From positions 1,263,146 to 1,327,145 of the forward strand of contig NZ_JAGSOJ010000001.1 of NCBI RefSeq assembly GCF_023684385.1: a stretch of 64,000 nucleotides of DNA, in the 5' to 3' direction. Of this stretch, positions 37,870-46,860 are shown in pieces. The notes below the pieces were generated by a model. That model saw only the letters and a program-made list of their open reading frames with translations. It was not told the DNA's origin and ran no database searches. Origin of the DNA: Oceanirhabdus seepicola (GTDB taxonomy: Bacteria > Bacillota > Clostridia > Clostridiales > Clostridiaceae). Each line of letters opens with the position of its first letter. The first letter of the stretch is position 1. The translations under genes and the position numbers were made by a program.

Positions 37870-39681
37870 TTGATCAGTCTATGTATGATAGTTAAAAATG
37901 AAGAAGATAATTTGGAAAGATGTTTAATAAGTGCTGCTGGAATCGCAGATGAAATCATAATTGTAGATACTGGGTCATCTGATTCTACTGTTGAAATTGC
38001 GAAAAAATACACTCCTAATGTTCATTTTTTTCCGTGGATAAATGATTTTTCTGCTGCTAGGAATTTCTCTCTTTCTAAAGCTAAAGGAGATTGGATTCTT
38101 ATACTAGATGCTGATGATGAATTGAAAAGTAATCAGAAAAATTATATAAAAGAACTTACAAAAGATTATAGTATAGATGTTTATTGCTTCAATACCCTAA
38201 ACATAATTAATGAAAATGATAAAAAAAATATTGCTGTTAATCTAAATCCTAGACTATTTCAAAATAAACCTGGATATAAATATGAAGGAGCTGTACACAA
38301 CCAGCTTATTTCTGTTATGAAAAGAGTAAACCCTAACCTTAAAGTTAAAAATGCTCCCGTTGACATATATCATTATGGATATTTGCACTCTATAGTTGAA
38401 AAAAAACATAAGCGGGAAAGAAATATGAAAATATTAAAAGATTTATTAGAAAAAGATCCTAATGACACATTCAATCTTTTCAATATGGGTAGCGAGCATT
38501 ACGCTCTTGGAAATTTTAAAGAAGCATTTAATTACTATTTAAAATCCTACGAATTGATTGATCCTAAAAATAGTTTTTATCCAATGCTCATTTTAAGAAT
38601 GTTATTATGTTGTAAAACATTAAAATCATTCGACCAATTTTATTATTATGCTGAAACAGCTTTAAAACACTATCCATCCTTTACAGCACTTTACTACCTT
38701 CGCGGCTGTATAAATTACTATTTAGGAAAAACCACCCTTGCCATAGATGATCTTGAAAAAGCTTTATCATTAGGCGAATCAGATACTGCTTTAACATGTA
38801 TTAAAGGCGCTGGTAATTTTAGACCAACTGAACTGCTATGTAAAATTTATTATGAATTTAAAGATTATAAAAAATGTGCATATTACTGCTCTGAACTTAT
38901 TAGTTATCCCGAAGTCTCTGAGTTTGATTCATTAAAAACTATAGTTCATTGTTTATATAAATTAAATGCTTCAAGAGAAGAAATAGAAGAAATGCTTAAC
39001 CTCATGCTAGATAGTAAAAAAGAAAATGATTTCATCTATATTTGTAATTTACTTATAGAAGAAAAAGATTATAATTTAGCGTTGTCATATGCAGATAAAG
39101 GATTAGAAAATTTAAATTCAGAAGATATAACTGAATACATGAAAGCAGATTTAACAGCCAAATTCACCTATTTTAAAGGCATATGTGAATTCCATATTAA
39201 CAATTATGAAAAAAGTTTGTCAACTCTAATGAATTTAAACAATAAACAATTATTAGAATTAAGCAAACCTTATTTACTTTTATTAGGTATCTATTGTAAA
39301 CATGAAGATGCAATTAAAACTTCCATATGCAGCGATGGATTAATTGGGAAAGTTTGCAATTCGTTATATTCACTCATAACAGGTGGTAAACCCGCACTCC
39401 TAACTATAGATGAAAAACAATCTATCAAATACCAATATGTAATATTTAATATTTTTGAGATTTTATTAGATATTGAAGAAAACGGAATGTTTGATAAAGC
39501 TCTTTCTCTTCTAGATTTAATAAATTCTAAAGATGCTCATCTAAACTTAGGAAAACTTTATTATAAATATAATAAATATAATCTAAGTAAAAAAGAATTA
39601 ATGCAATCAATATCTATTAATAATCTAATAGATGAAGAAGGCTCAAGGATTTTATACAATTTAAACATTAAAGAACCTTAA
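37870..39681 (+). CDS. Family 2 glycosyltransferase with TPR repeats
   Basis: About 603 residues from a TTG at a good distance from AGGAAGTGA. Residues 1-170 form a GT-A domain: ISLCMIVKNEEDNLERCL, IIIVDTGSSDSTVEIA, and ILDADDE as the DxD metal site. Residues about 190-600 are tetratricopeptide-like helical repeats (NPLFNMGSEHYALGNFKEAF-like units). This type of protein glycosyltransferase is often found beside surface-protein genes, so it may glycosylate the DUF11 or jelly-roll proteins; this is inference from position. Confidence 0.85.
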   Translation: MISLCMIVKNEEDNLERCLISAAGIADEIIIVDTGSSDSTVEIAKKYTPNVHFFPWINDFSAARNFSLSKAKGDWILILDADDELKSNQKNYIKELTKDYSIDVYCFNTLNIINENDKKNIAVNLNPRLFQNKPGYKYEGAVHNQLISVMKRVNPNLKVKNAPVDIYHYGYLHSIVEKKHKRERNMKILKDLLEKDPNDTFNLFNMGSEHYALGNFKEAFNYYLKSYELIDPKNSFYPMLILRMLLCCKTLKSFDQFYYYAETALKHYPSFTALYYLRGCINYYLGKTTLAIDDLEKALSLGESDTALTCIKGAGNFRPTELLCKIYYEFKDYKKCAYYCSELISYPEVSEFDSLKTIVHCLYKLNASREEIEEMLNLMLDSKKENDFIYICNLLIEEKDYNLALSYADKGLENLNSEDITEYMKADLTAKFTYFKGICEFHINNYEKSLSTLMNLNNKQLLELSKPYLLLLGIYCKHEDAIKTSICSDGLIGKVCNSLYSLITGGKPALLTIDEKQSIKYQYVIFNIFEILLDIEENGMFDKALSLLDLINSKDAHLNLGKLYYKYNKYNLSKKELMQSISINNLIDEEGSRILYNLNIKEP

Positions 39682-39720
39682 TATATAACAACTTGGATTG
39701 CCTTCGCGCTCCTAATGAAT

Positions 39721-39764
39721 AAAACCTAGTCCACCCAAGTATTCATTTAGGTGGACTAGGTTTT
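39721..39764. terminator. Bidirectional intrinsic terminator
   Basis: A 15-bp perfect stem (39721-39735 with 39750-39764), A-run before and T-run after, between the convergent glycosyltransferase and anti-sigma genes. Confidence 0.85.
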
Positions 39765-39811
39765 ATATTATATCTATCTGTAAATCATTCACTATAATAT
39801 TATTTAATTTC

Positions 39812-40549
39812 TTAATATTTTACCCCTTCAATGATCTTAACCATATCTTCAATCTTAATTGTATTATCACTCATTATAGAATACTTAAAATCATCTTTTT
39901 CCCATTGAGCTTTCTTTAAATTCTCACCTTCATACTTAACTGTAACTGATACATCTACAACATTGATTGTATTTTCTTTATCATATACAGTATAATCACC
40001 ATCATTTTCAATGGTATTATTACGCTTTTCAAAACTTATTCTTTCGTCAGTTGAATTACGAGCAAATTGTCTCACTATAACCCCTTCATCAGTTTTTAGA
40101 TATACTATTTCACTTTTATTAAATCCATCTGGTAAATAAGTAAATTCCTCAATCTCAAAACCACATTCTCTCTCCACTTCTTCAACAGAGTCACCATTTA
40201 CCCATGGGCTTGGAATCTGAACCCCTCCATTATCAGTTATTGATGGCTTGGTTCCGTCAACATTATTTCCCATAAATGAGTAAACTCCTCCTCCAACTAC
40301 TAAAATTGATAACATTGCCGCTACAGCTACATATTTTTTAACCTGCTTTTTCATAAACCCTTCTCTCCTTTTTCCCTTATTTTTAAATAATAAAATTTTT
40401 TCATTCTCATTATCTTCTTTGTTTATTTTATTTTTCACTTTATTCATAGTCTCATTAAACTCTGGAATTATCATTCCCTCTAACTCCATCGTTTCTTCAT
40501 ATTCTTCCAAGCTTTCTTCAATTAAATGCTCTATATTATCTTTTTTCAT
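39812..40549 (-). CDS. DUF4367-type membrane protein, likely anti-sigma factor
   Basis: 245 residues: acidic N-terminal cytoplasmic part (1-70), one membrane helix (about 72-92) and an extracellular DUF4367-like domain (EEFTYLPDGFNKSEIVYLKT). It follows an ECF sigma gene after 16 bases, the usual arrangement of sigma and its membrane-bound regulator. GGAGGTG site. Confidence 0.75.
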   Translation of the reverse strand: MKKDNIEHLIEESLEEYEETMELEGMIIPEFNETMNKVKNKINKEDNENEKILLFKNKGKRREGFMKKQVKKYVAVAAMLSILVVGGGVYSFMGNNVDGTKPSITDNGGVQIPSPWVNGDSVEEVERECGFEIEEFTYLPDGFNKSEIVYLKTDEGVIVRQFARNSTDERISFEKRNNTIENDGDYTVYDKENTINVVDVSVTVKYEGENLKKAQWEKDDFKYSIMSDNTIKIEDMVKIIEGVKY

Positions 40550-40565
40550 AAAATCTACACCTCCA

Positions 40566-41108
40566 TTAAATGCTATCAGTCTTACAAAGATACTCTTTTA
40601 TATACCCTTTTGCCCTCATATGCTTTGAACGTATTGTATTAACATTTATTCCTTGAATCTTTGCTATCTTCTCAAAAGATAGGTTATGATAATATTTCAT
40701 GAGAATAATCTCTCTCATATCTTCCTTAAGGCTTTCTATTGCATTCATTACCATCTTCTTTTTCTCTTTAACTAAATATTCTTCTTCTGGGTTTTCCTTT
40801 GTTTCCATAATAACCTTGTCATTTGTAACCATCTCAAGATTCTCTGCTTGATGCTTTTTATTTTTTTGCAATATAGTAAACATCTCTCTCTTACCTATTG
40901 TGAACATCCAACTCTTGAAATCTTCAGTATCCTTCAATGTATTGAAACTTTTAAATCCCTTGATAAATGCATTCTGCAGTGCATCATTGGCTATCTCATT
41001 ATCCTTGCACATACTATATAAGAAAACATATAGATCCTTATGCACAGTTTGTGCTAGACTTTCAAATTCTAAAAAACTCTCACTTTCACAATTTAAGTTC
41101 CCACTCAT
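40566..41108 (-). CDS. ECF RNA polymerase sigma factor
   Basis: 180 residues. Region 2 DALQNAFIKGFKSFNTLKDT and WMFTIGKREM, region 4 LSFEKIAKIQGINVNTIRSK. Length and layout are those of a classical ECF factor, paired with the DUF4367 protein downstream. Regulon unknown. Confidence 0.9.
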   Translation of the reverse strand: MSGNLNCESESFLEFESLAQTVHKDLYVFLYSMCKDNEIANDALQNAFIKGFKSFNTLKDTEDFKSWMFTIGKREMFTILQKNKKHQAENLEMVTNDKVIMETKENPEEEYLVKEKKKMVMNAIESLKEDMREIILMKYYHNLSFEKIAKIQGINVNTIRSKHMRAKGYIKEYLCKTDSI

Positions 41109-41212
41109 AATCTCTACTCCTAATAAACATTTATTGATTTTTCATATATAAGACTGCTTTAATTTGAAAAACGTTTCATTTTTTCTTAAAAAATTTTAAA
41201 ACAAATAAATAA

Positions 41213-41238
41213 GATGAGAAGTTAAAGAACCTCTCACC
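41213..41238 (-). terminator. Intrinsic terminator of mazG-like gene
   Basis: On the minus strand a 9-bp stem with two G-U pairs followed by a T-rich stretch, 45 bases after the gene. Confidence 0.55.
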
Positions 41239-41281
41239 TTTATTAGATATCATTCTCATTTTTTTAACCCAATATATATTT

Positions 41282-41647
41282 CTACTCTTCACTAAACTTT
41301 AATTCTTTATATTGCTTCTCGTAATCTCTTCCCATATTCTTATTAAATTTCTTGAGATATAATTCACTGAATTCCTCAGGAGTGATCTTAAATCTATTAA
41401 GTACATCCATATAATACATCATAACATCACCAAGTTCCGTGACGAAATGCTCCCTAACCTCTTTATCATTCATGATATCATCTACTGATTTTTTCTTTAT
41501 AACGGAGATTACTTCTCCAATTTCCTCAATCATATATAATATAAATGTCTTCCCATGCTCCGGCTCCATAGGAGACCACTTTTCTTTATTTTTATCCCAT
41601 AATTCATGGGACATATTCATCATATCTGAAATTTTTAAATCGCTCAT
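41282..41647 (-). CDS. MazG-like nucleotide pyrophosphohydrolase
   Basis: 121 residues, all-alpha NTP pyrophosphatase fold: MIEEIGEVISVI (EExxE) and VTELGDVMMYYMD (ExxD) are the Mg-binding motifs. It would hydrolyse nucleoside triphosphates to monophosphates, for instance non-canonical ones. GGGAGG site further upstream of ATG. Confidence 0.83.
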   Translation of the reverse strand: MSDLKISDMMNMSHELWDKNKEKWSPMEPEHGKTFILYMIEEIGEVISVIKKKSVDDIMNDKEVREHFVTELGDVMMYYMDVLNRFKITPEEFSELYLKKFNKNMGRDYEKQYKELKFSEE

Positions 41648-41742
41648 ATTACCCTGCTCCCTCCCAAATAACTTTAATCCATATCCTATATTATAACATT
41701 TTAAATTTTAATATTCGATATTGTTTGACATGTCTATTTTTA

Positions 41743-41844
41743 GGGGACGGTTCATGAAAACTAAAATAGGTTTATGTTGGACAAGCTAGGGACGGTTCAT
41801 AAAAACTTTATGAGGCTAACTTAGACGGGCTGGGGACGGTTCAT
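41743..41844. repeat. Three direct copies of GGGACGGTTCAT
   Basis: Copies at 41743-41755, 41789-41800 and 41832-41844, all in + direction, spaced by 43-46 bases, with GACAAGCT-like flanks. No inverted partner. Confidence 0.88.
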
Positions 41845-41958
41845 AAAAATTGATATTGTTTACATTGTACAAGCTATAATTTTAGTGTACTATTATAGAA
41901 ATAGATTTTAGATTTTATACTATAAGATAGTTTAAAAATATACTGAAGAGGTGATTTT

Positions 41959-42567
41959 ATGCTAATCGATATAACTCAAACAACAAGAATAGGCCGTGAA
42001 TATAGAACTGGTTCTCCTGCATTAAAAGTGAACCATATAGAATGCACTAGTGACAATCACACATATAAAACTATAGAATTTTCATGTGCTACTCACAACA
42101 TGGGTACACATATAGATATGTGTGGTATTGATATTCCACTTGAAACAGAGAGATTAATCGGTGAAGGAATAAAATTTGATGTTTCTCATATCATAGATAG
42201 GCCTGTTATGTTAACTGATCTTGATTTAGATTTAGTTAAAAAAGGAGTATATGTATTCTTCCAAACAAACTGGGATAAATATTTCGAAGATGAAGAAAAA
42301 TACCTTACTCATCCAGAAATCCATATAGAGGTAGTTGAATATCTTGTATCTCGCGGCGTCAACATGATAGGAATAGATACCCTTGGAGTTGGATGTGGTA
42401 AAAACCACGGAATAATAGATGTTTATCTTGCAAAAGAAAAATGTTATGCTATTGAAAATCTGTGTAATCTTGATAAGATTCCTACAAGTGGTTTCAAAGT
42501 TTACAACCTTCCAACTAAAATTGAGGGACTTGATGTTTACCCTACAAGAATACTAGTTGAATTTTAG
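41959..42567 (+). CDS. Cyclase/kynurenine formamidase-like protein
   Basis: 202 residues, putative cyclase family (kynurenine formamidase type). The metal-binding HxGTHxDxP motif appears as HNMGTHIDMCGI: His, Gly-Thr-His and Asp are kept, but the usual Pro and following His are changed. Other family landmarks (GVYVFFQTNWDKYF, IGIDTLGVGCG) are seen. Substrate unknown. GAGGTGA site. Confidence 0.83.
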   Translation: MLIDITQTTRIGREYRTGSPALKVNHIECTSDNHTYKTIEFSCATHNMGTHIDMCGIDIPLETERLIGEGIKFDVSHIIDRPVMLTDLDLDLVKKGVYVFFQTNWDKYFEDEEKYLTHPEIHIEVVEYLVSRGVNMIGIDTLGVGCGKNHGIIDVYLAKEKCYAIENLCNLDKIPTSGFKVYNLPTKIEGLDVYPTRILVEF

Positions 42568-42588
42568 ATAGACAAGTAATGACAAGTT

Positions 42589-42693
42589 GGGGACGGTTCA
42601 TAAATTTATATTCATAGCTTGGACAATCTTGTGATTAGATACTTCGTAGTTTGTGTTGTACAAGCCATATTGAACTTTTAATGAACCGTCCCC
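42589..42693. repeat. Inverted pair of GGGACGGTTCAT repeats
   Basis: Forward half-site 42589-42601 and reverse half-site 42681-42693, enclosing 79 bases that include a GGACAATC/TTGTACAAGCC-like core. Confidence 0.88.
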
Positions 42694-42807
42694 AACATAA
42701 CATGCCATCACACATAACTAAATTTACTCTTCTATCTTTCTTCTTAAAGCATCACACATCTATATATTTTTATTGAACCATAAAATAAGATTAGAATTCT
42801 TAAATAT

Positions 42808-42888
42808 CTATTCTTTTGATATCCAATATACCTCTTCTACCTCATCTTTTCCTGTACCCCCACGATTACTATTGATAGCTGCGTTCAA
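42808..42888 (-). pseudogene. Possible 3' gene remnant
   Basis: A GC-richer stretch in an AT-rich gap reads as about 26 codons ending in TAG (NRGGTGKDEVEEVYWISKE) without a ribosome site. It looks like the tail of a lost gene. The remaining part of the gap 42694-43003 shows nothing else. Confidence 0.3.
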
Positions 42889-43003
42889 TCTATTTAATAT
42901 TATATTTCTTTATCGTTGAATGATTGCCTTTAATGATATACTATAATTTGGTATAATCCATTATAATACTTTTAAATTAATGGACATAAGGGGATGATAC
43001 TAA

Positions 43004-43642
43004 ATGCCAAAACTCATATTATACAGTGATCAAATAATTGGAAAAACTAAGAAAGTAGACAATGAACTTTTAAACCTACTTGAAAAAAATAATCCTTCTA
43101 TTGGATACATACCATCTTGTTCAGATTTTACTAGAAAATATTTCAATCAAAGAATTGAATACTATAAAGCTTTAGGCATTCATGACCTTCAATATTTCGA
43201 TATTGATAAAGAATACGAAGAAACAAGAATTATGGATATTTTCAAATGTGACGCAATACATCTTTCAGGTGGTAATACATTTTATTTTCTTCATCTACTG
43301 AAAAAAAGAGGTTTCATAGAATTACTAAAATCATACGTAAATAATGGTGGTATACTAATAGGCATTAGTGCAGGGAGCATTATTATGACTAAAACAATAG
43401 ACCTAGCTGGCTATGGGGAGGATAGTGATGAAAATATAATAGGACTTGAAATCACCGATTCTTTAGGCTTTGTTGATTTTGAATTTTATCCTCACTGGGA
43501 TGGAAGTGAAAACATTTTAGATTCTTTGAATACTTATGCTAAAAAGAAAGACTGTGCAGTTTATGCTTGTAAAGATGGAGATGGAATTGTTATTAATGAT
43601 GATGAAATCAAATTAATTGGTGATATTTCTAGGATAGGCTAA
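43004..43642 (+). CDS. Peptidase S51 (dipeptidase E-like)
   Basis: 212 residues, class I amidotransferase-like fold of the S51 family. HLSGGNTFYFLHLLK near 90 and the nucleophile elbow IGISAGSII near 122 (Ser), with FYPHWDGSE as the His region. Such enzymes cleave Asp-containing dipeptides or cyanophycin-like peptides; substrate not determined. AAGGGGAT site. Confidence 0.85.
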   Translation: MPKLILYSDQIIGKTKKVDNELLNLLEKNNPSIGYIPSCSDFTRKYFNQRIEYYKALGIHDLQYFDIDKEYEETRIMDIFKCDAIHLSGGNTFYFLHLLKKRGFIELLKSYVNNGGILIGISAGSIIMTKTIDLAGYGEDSDENIIGLEITDSLGFVDFEFYPHWDGSENILDSLNTYAKKKDCAVYACKDGDGIVINDDEIKLIGDISRIG

Positions 43643-43672
43643 ATACTTAATTTTAATATAAATAAAATAAAA

Positions 43673-43692
43673 AGGCGCTTTTCACGGCGCCT
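43673..43692. terminator. Bidirectional intrinsic terminator
   Basis: A GC-rich 6-bp stem AGGCGC/GCGCCT with A-run before and AT-rich sequence after, between convergent genes. Confidence 0.65.
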
Positions 43693-43704
43693 ATTATAAT
43701 ATAC

Positions 43705-44340
43705 TTATTTCCTATCAATTTTTCTTATAATATCATCTAATTGTTCTTCTTTTAATTCTTCATTCAATGTTGAAGCTAAGACCTTCATCATGAATTCAAC
43801 TAAATTTCTTCTATATTTCTTATTATAATCCGGTCTTTTTAGCTTCTCATACGTACCCAAAGCACCAAATGTTATTACCTGAAGTTTATTTTTAAGAGGA
43901 TTCTCTTCCATTTCCCTTATAACTTTAACACCTGTTTCATAAATATCCTCATCATTTGTTGGACACCAAGAAGGAGCATCATGTAGGTATGGTGATTCTT
44001 CTTTTTTAGATGGATAAAACACTTTAACCACCTTCTTTAAAAGGGAATCTCCTTGATTATATATCTTTCCAGATACATATCCTACTTTGACAATAAGGTC
44101 TTCCCTTATATCTATAATGTCATATATATTTTTCTTAAGAATCTCTTCATCCTCATCATTAAAAAAGTCATTTATTGATTTAATAAATATACTATTCACA
44201 CCTAAATCTACTAATCCAGTATCTGCACTATGGGCTCCTACTATAGATAACCCCTTCAAAGCATAAATATATGCTTCTTTCAGAATCCTATTATCATCTT
44301 TTTTAATATCATATTTTTCTAAACATTCTTCACTAAACAT
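43705..44340 (-). CDS. Hybrid-cluster-protein-like helical protein lacking Cys
   Basis: 211 residues. The first half (about 10-100: EAYIYALKGLSIVGAHSADT, then SINDFFNDEDEEILKKNIYD) resembles the N-terminal helical domain of hybrid cluster protein (Hcp). The iron-sulfur Cys motif is absent: only Cys 6 remains at the start (MFSEEC). The second half has a SWCPT segment and is unrecognised. It cannot be a normal Hcp, which is about 500 residues. GAGGTG site. Confidence 0.5.
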   Translation of the reverse strand: MFSEECLEKYDIKKDDNRILKEAYIYALKGLSIVGAHSADTGLVDLGVNSIFIKSINDFFNDEDEEILKKNIYDIIDIREDLIVKVGYVSGKIYNQGDSLLKKVVKVFYPSKKEESPYLHDAPSWCPTNDEDIYETGVKVIREMEENPLKNKLQVITFGALGTYEKLKRPDYNKKYRRNLVEFMMKVLASTLNEELKEEQLDDIIRKIDRK

Positions 44341-44475
44341 ACGTAAACACCTCTTATTTCATTAAATAATTTAATTGATAATATTAATTTTACTGTATTT
44401 TTAAATAATTTTCCGTTTCATGGGTTACTCATATAGGAAAAATATGCAAATAATAGATAACCCGCTGACAAGCTA

Positions 44476-44552
44476 GGGACGGTTCATAAGTATTATGTAA
44501 ATGAAAATTGTCAGTTGGACGAGCTTGTTGATAACTTATTATGAACCGTCCC
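44476..44552. repeat. Inverted pair of GGGACGGTTCAT repeats
   Basis: Forward half-site 44476-44487 and reverse half-site 44541-44552; outer flanks GACAAGCT and GCCTTGTC extend the pairing. It lies just upstream of the T-box promoter. Confidence 0.88.
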
Positions 44553-44589
44553 TGCCTTGTCCTAACTTGTTTATTTTTCCAAAAACCCC

Positions 44590-44618
44590 TTTACATTTTT
44601 TTTTAACTCTGTTATACT
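44590..44618 (+). promoter_or_regulatory. Promoter of the gltX T-box transcript
   Basis: TTTACA and TATACT at a 17-base spacing, about 60 bases before the T-box Stem I. Confidence 0.75.
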
Positions 44619-44677
44619 TTTAAAAAATCAATTAATAAACACTTTGAAGGAGAATAGTATTCAGTTTTATCTGGTTT

Positions 44678-44964
44678 AAAGAGAGTTGATGATGGTGGAA
44701 ATTCAACAACTAGACCTGAAGAAAGAAGCTCTGGAGTGGTGTTCAGAAATCCATTAGGTTTATTCTTATGGTGATTACGAACAAGGTCTGCTTAACCTTA
44801 CATAAGCACAGTATGTTAGTACTGATAGAGTGGATTCTATGAAGTATACTTATTCAATATATTTCTTTAATATTTTATGATTTAGTATACACAAATAAGT
44901 TGGAGAATCAAATTAGGTGGTACCGCGAAAGCTATGCTCTCGTCCTATGTTTTAGGATGAGAGC
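44678..44964 (+). promoter_or_regulatory. T-box leader, glutamate-specific
   Basis: All landmarks are present. Stem I begins with AAAGAGAG and GATGGTGGAA and closes with CTCTGGAG; just before it the run TGAAGAAAGAAG offers GAA (Glu) as specifier codon. The T-box AGGTGGTACCGCG is at 44915-44927. The terminator stem GCTCTC...GAGAGC (44936-44964) is followed by a T-run. Uncharged tRNA-Glu would pair with specifier and T-box and let transcription enter gltX. Confidence 0.93.
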
Positions 44965-45114
44965 TTTTTTATTTTCACTTTTAGGTCACTCATATCAGCT
45001 TTTATGCGTATGAACATAAATAGCAAGTCAAAGATACACACCATAAACCTATGACTAGTTATTTACTTGAATATGCTCAGTAACTAAACTATAAATTATT
45101 AGGAGGAAATATTT

Positions 45115-46770
45115 ATGAATAACAAAAAATTAGCAGATTTACTTTTTCCACATGTAGATAAAAAAATAGATTTTTATTTTAATAAATATCCTAGGAGAAA
45201 TCTTGCTCCTGAGAAAATTGTTTCACGCTACGCACCTAGCCCTACTGGTTTCCAACACCTTGGCGGAATGTTTGCTTCTCTTATCTATGAGAAATCAGCT
45301 CATCAGAGTGATGGAGTTTTCTTTATTAGAATTGAGGATACAGATCAAAAAAGATTGGTTGCTGGTGGTATAGATGATGTTATTTCAGCCTTAAAGGAGT
45401 TCAATATTCCATTTGATGAAGGAATGATAGATGCTCATAATTATATAGGTGACTATGGACCATATATTCAAAGTGATAGAAAAGAGATTTACCAAACATT
45501 TGTTAAAAATTTAGTTGAGAAAGGATTAGCTTACCCTTGTTTCTTAACGGAAGATGAGATTTCAAATATAAGAGAAAAACAGATGAATGAAAAACTACTT
45601 CCTGGTTGCTGGGGTGAGTGGGCTAAGTATTCTGATTGTTCCTTAGAAGAATATGAAAAACTTATACAGTCAGATGTGACCTATGTAATAAGATTAAAAT
45701 CCCCTGGTTCACCTGAAAATAGAATTGATTTTATAGATTCTATACGTGGGAAAATATCAATGCCTGAAAACATTCTTCATGTAGTATTAATGAAGAATGA
45801 CGGACTTCCAACATATCATTTTGCTCATGCTGTAGATGATATGCTAATGAGAACTACAGATGTTATACGAGGAGAAGAGTGGCTTCCCTCTGTTCCAATA
45901 CACCTTCAGCTTTTTGATGTATTAGGCTATCCAGCACCTAAGTATGCACATATTCCTACATTAATGAAAATGGATGGAACATCTAAAAGAAAACTGAGTA
46001 AAAGAAAAGATCCTGAGCTATCACTAGATTATTATAGAACTAAAGGATATGATTTCTCTATTGTTAAAGAGTATCTACTAACGCTTATAAATTCTGATTA
46101 CGAAGATTGGAAGAGAGATAATCCACATTTATCACCTGATGAGTTTAAAATATCATTTTCCAAGATGAATAGCGCTGGAGCGTTATTTGATATTGATAAA
46201 CTTAATCATATAAGTAAGGATAGAATTTCTTTAATGTCTGCTGAGGAAATCTACACTAAATGTTTAGAGTGGAGCGAAAAGTATGATTCTAAGCTAAATA
46301 CTCTACTTAAATATGATAAAGAGTATTTTATAAATATATTAAATATTGACAGACTATGTGATAAACCACGTAAAGATATTGCAGTATGGAGCGAAGTATT
46401 TGATTATATTTCTTACTTCTATGATTCATTGTTTTCTATTAATGATTCTCAAATCAAAGATATGCTTCCTTCTACTTTATCTTTATCTGATGCAAAGTCA
46501 TTTATCTCAGGTTATCTTGATAACTTTTCTTTAGGTGACTCCAAAGAAGTGTGGTTTAATAAACTTAAATCTTGTGCAATAGACTTTGGGTTTGCGAAAA
46601 ATAAATCCCAATACAAAAAAGCCCCAGATCAATACAAAGGGGTAGTGGCAGATGCTGCATGTATTATACGTATCCTCCTTACTGGTAGAACATCATCACC
46701 AGATCTTTTTTCAATTATGAAAGTACTTGGAGAAGATAGAGTATTAAAAAGATTAAATTATTTCAAATAA
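45115..46770 (+). CDS. gltX: Glutamyl-tRNA synthetase
   Basis: 551 residues, class I synthetase. HIGH-type motif in SPTGFQHLGG (residues 43-51), IEDTDQKR, and the KMSKS-type loop KRKLSKRKDP near 295. About 60-70 residues longer than usual bacterial GltX, with an N-terminal extension before RYAPSPTG. It belongs to a clostridial GltX lineage; a paralogue elsewhere is likely, not proven. Under T-box control. AGGAGG site. Confidence 0.93.
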   Translation: MNNKKLADLLFPHVDKKIDFYFNKYPRRNLAPEKIVSRYAPSPTGFQHLGGMFASLIYEKSAHQSDGVFFIRIEDTDQKRLVAGGIDDVISALKEFNIPFDEGMIDAHNYIGDYGPYIQSDRKEIYQTFVKNLVEKGLAYPCFLTEDEISNIREKQMNEKLLPGCWGEWAKYSDCSLEEYEKLIQSDVTYVIRLKSPGSPENRIDFIDSIRGKISMPENILHVVLMKNDGLPTYHFAHAVDDMLMRTTDVIRGEEWLPSVPIHLQLFDVLGYPAPKYAHIPTLMKMDGTSKRKLSKRKDPELSLDYYRTKGYDFSIVKEYLLTLINSDYEDWKRDNPHLSPDEFKISFSKMNSAGALFDIDKLNHISKDRISLMSAEEIYTKCLEWSEKYDSKLNTLLKYDKEYFINILNIDRLCDKPRKDIAVWSEVFDYISYFYDSLFSINDSQIKDMLPSTLSLSDAKSFISGYLDNFSLGDSKEVWFNKLKSCAIDFGFAKNKSQYKKAPDQYKGVVADAACIIRILLTGRTSSPDLFSIMKVLGEDRVLKRLNYFK

Positions 46771-46778
46771 GACAAGTC

Positions 46779-46849
46779 GGGGACGGTTCATTAAATCTTA
46801 CTCCAGAGCTTGTACAAACTCTGGAGTAAGATTTTTATGAACCGTCCCC
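46779..46849. repeat. Inverted GGGACGGTTCAT pair forming a long hairpin
   Basis: Half-sites 46779-46791 and 46837-46849. The inner sequence is also self-complementary (AAATCTTACTCCAGAG with its reverse), giving a stem of about 30 bp and a short loop. It sits between convergent gltX and the phosphotransferase and can act as terminator for both. Confidence 0.9.
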
Positions 46850-46860
46850 ACTATTCACTT

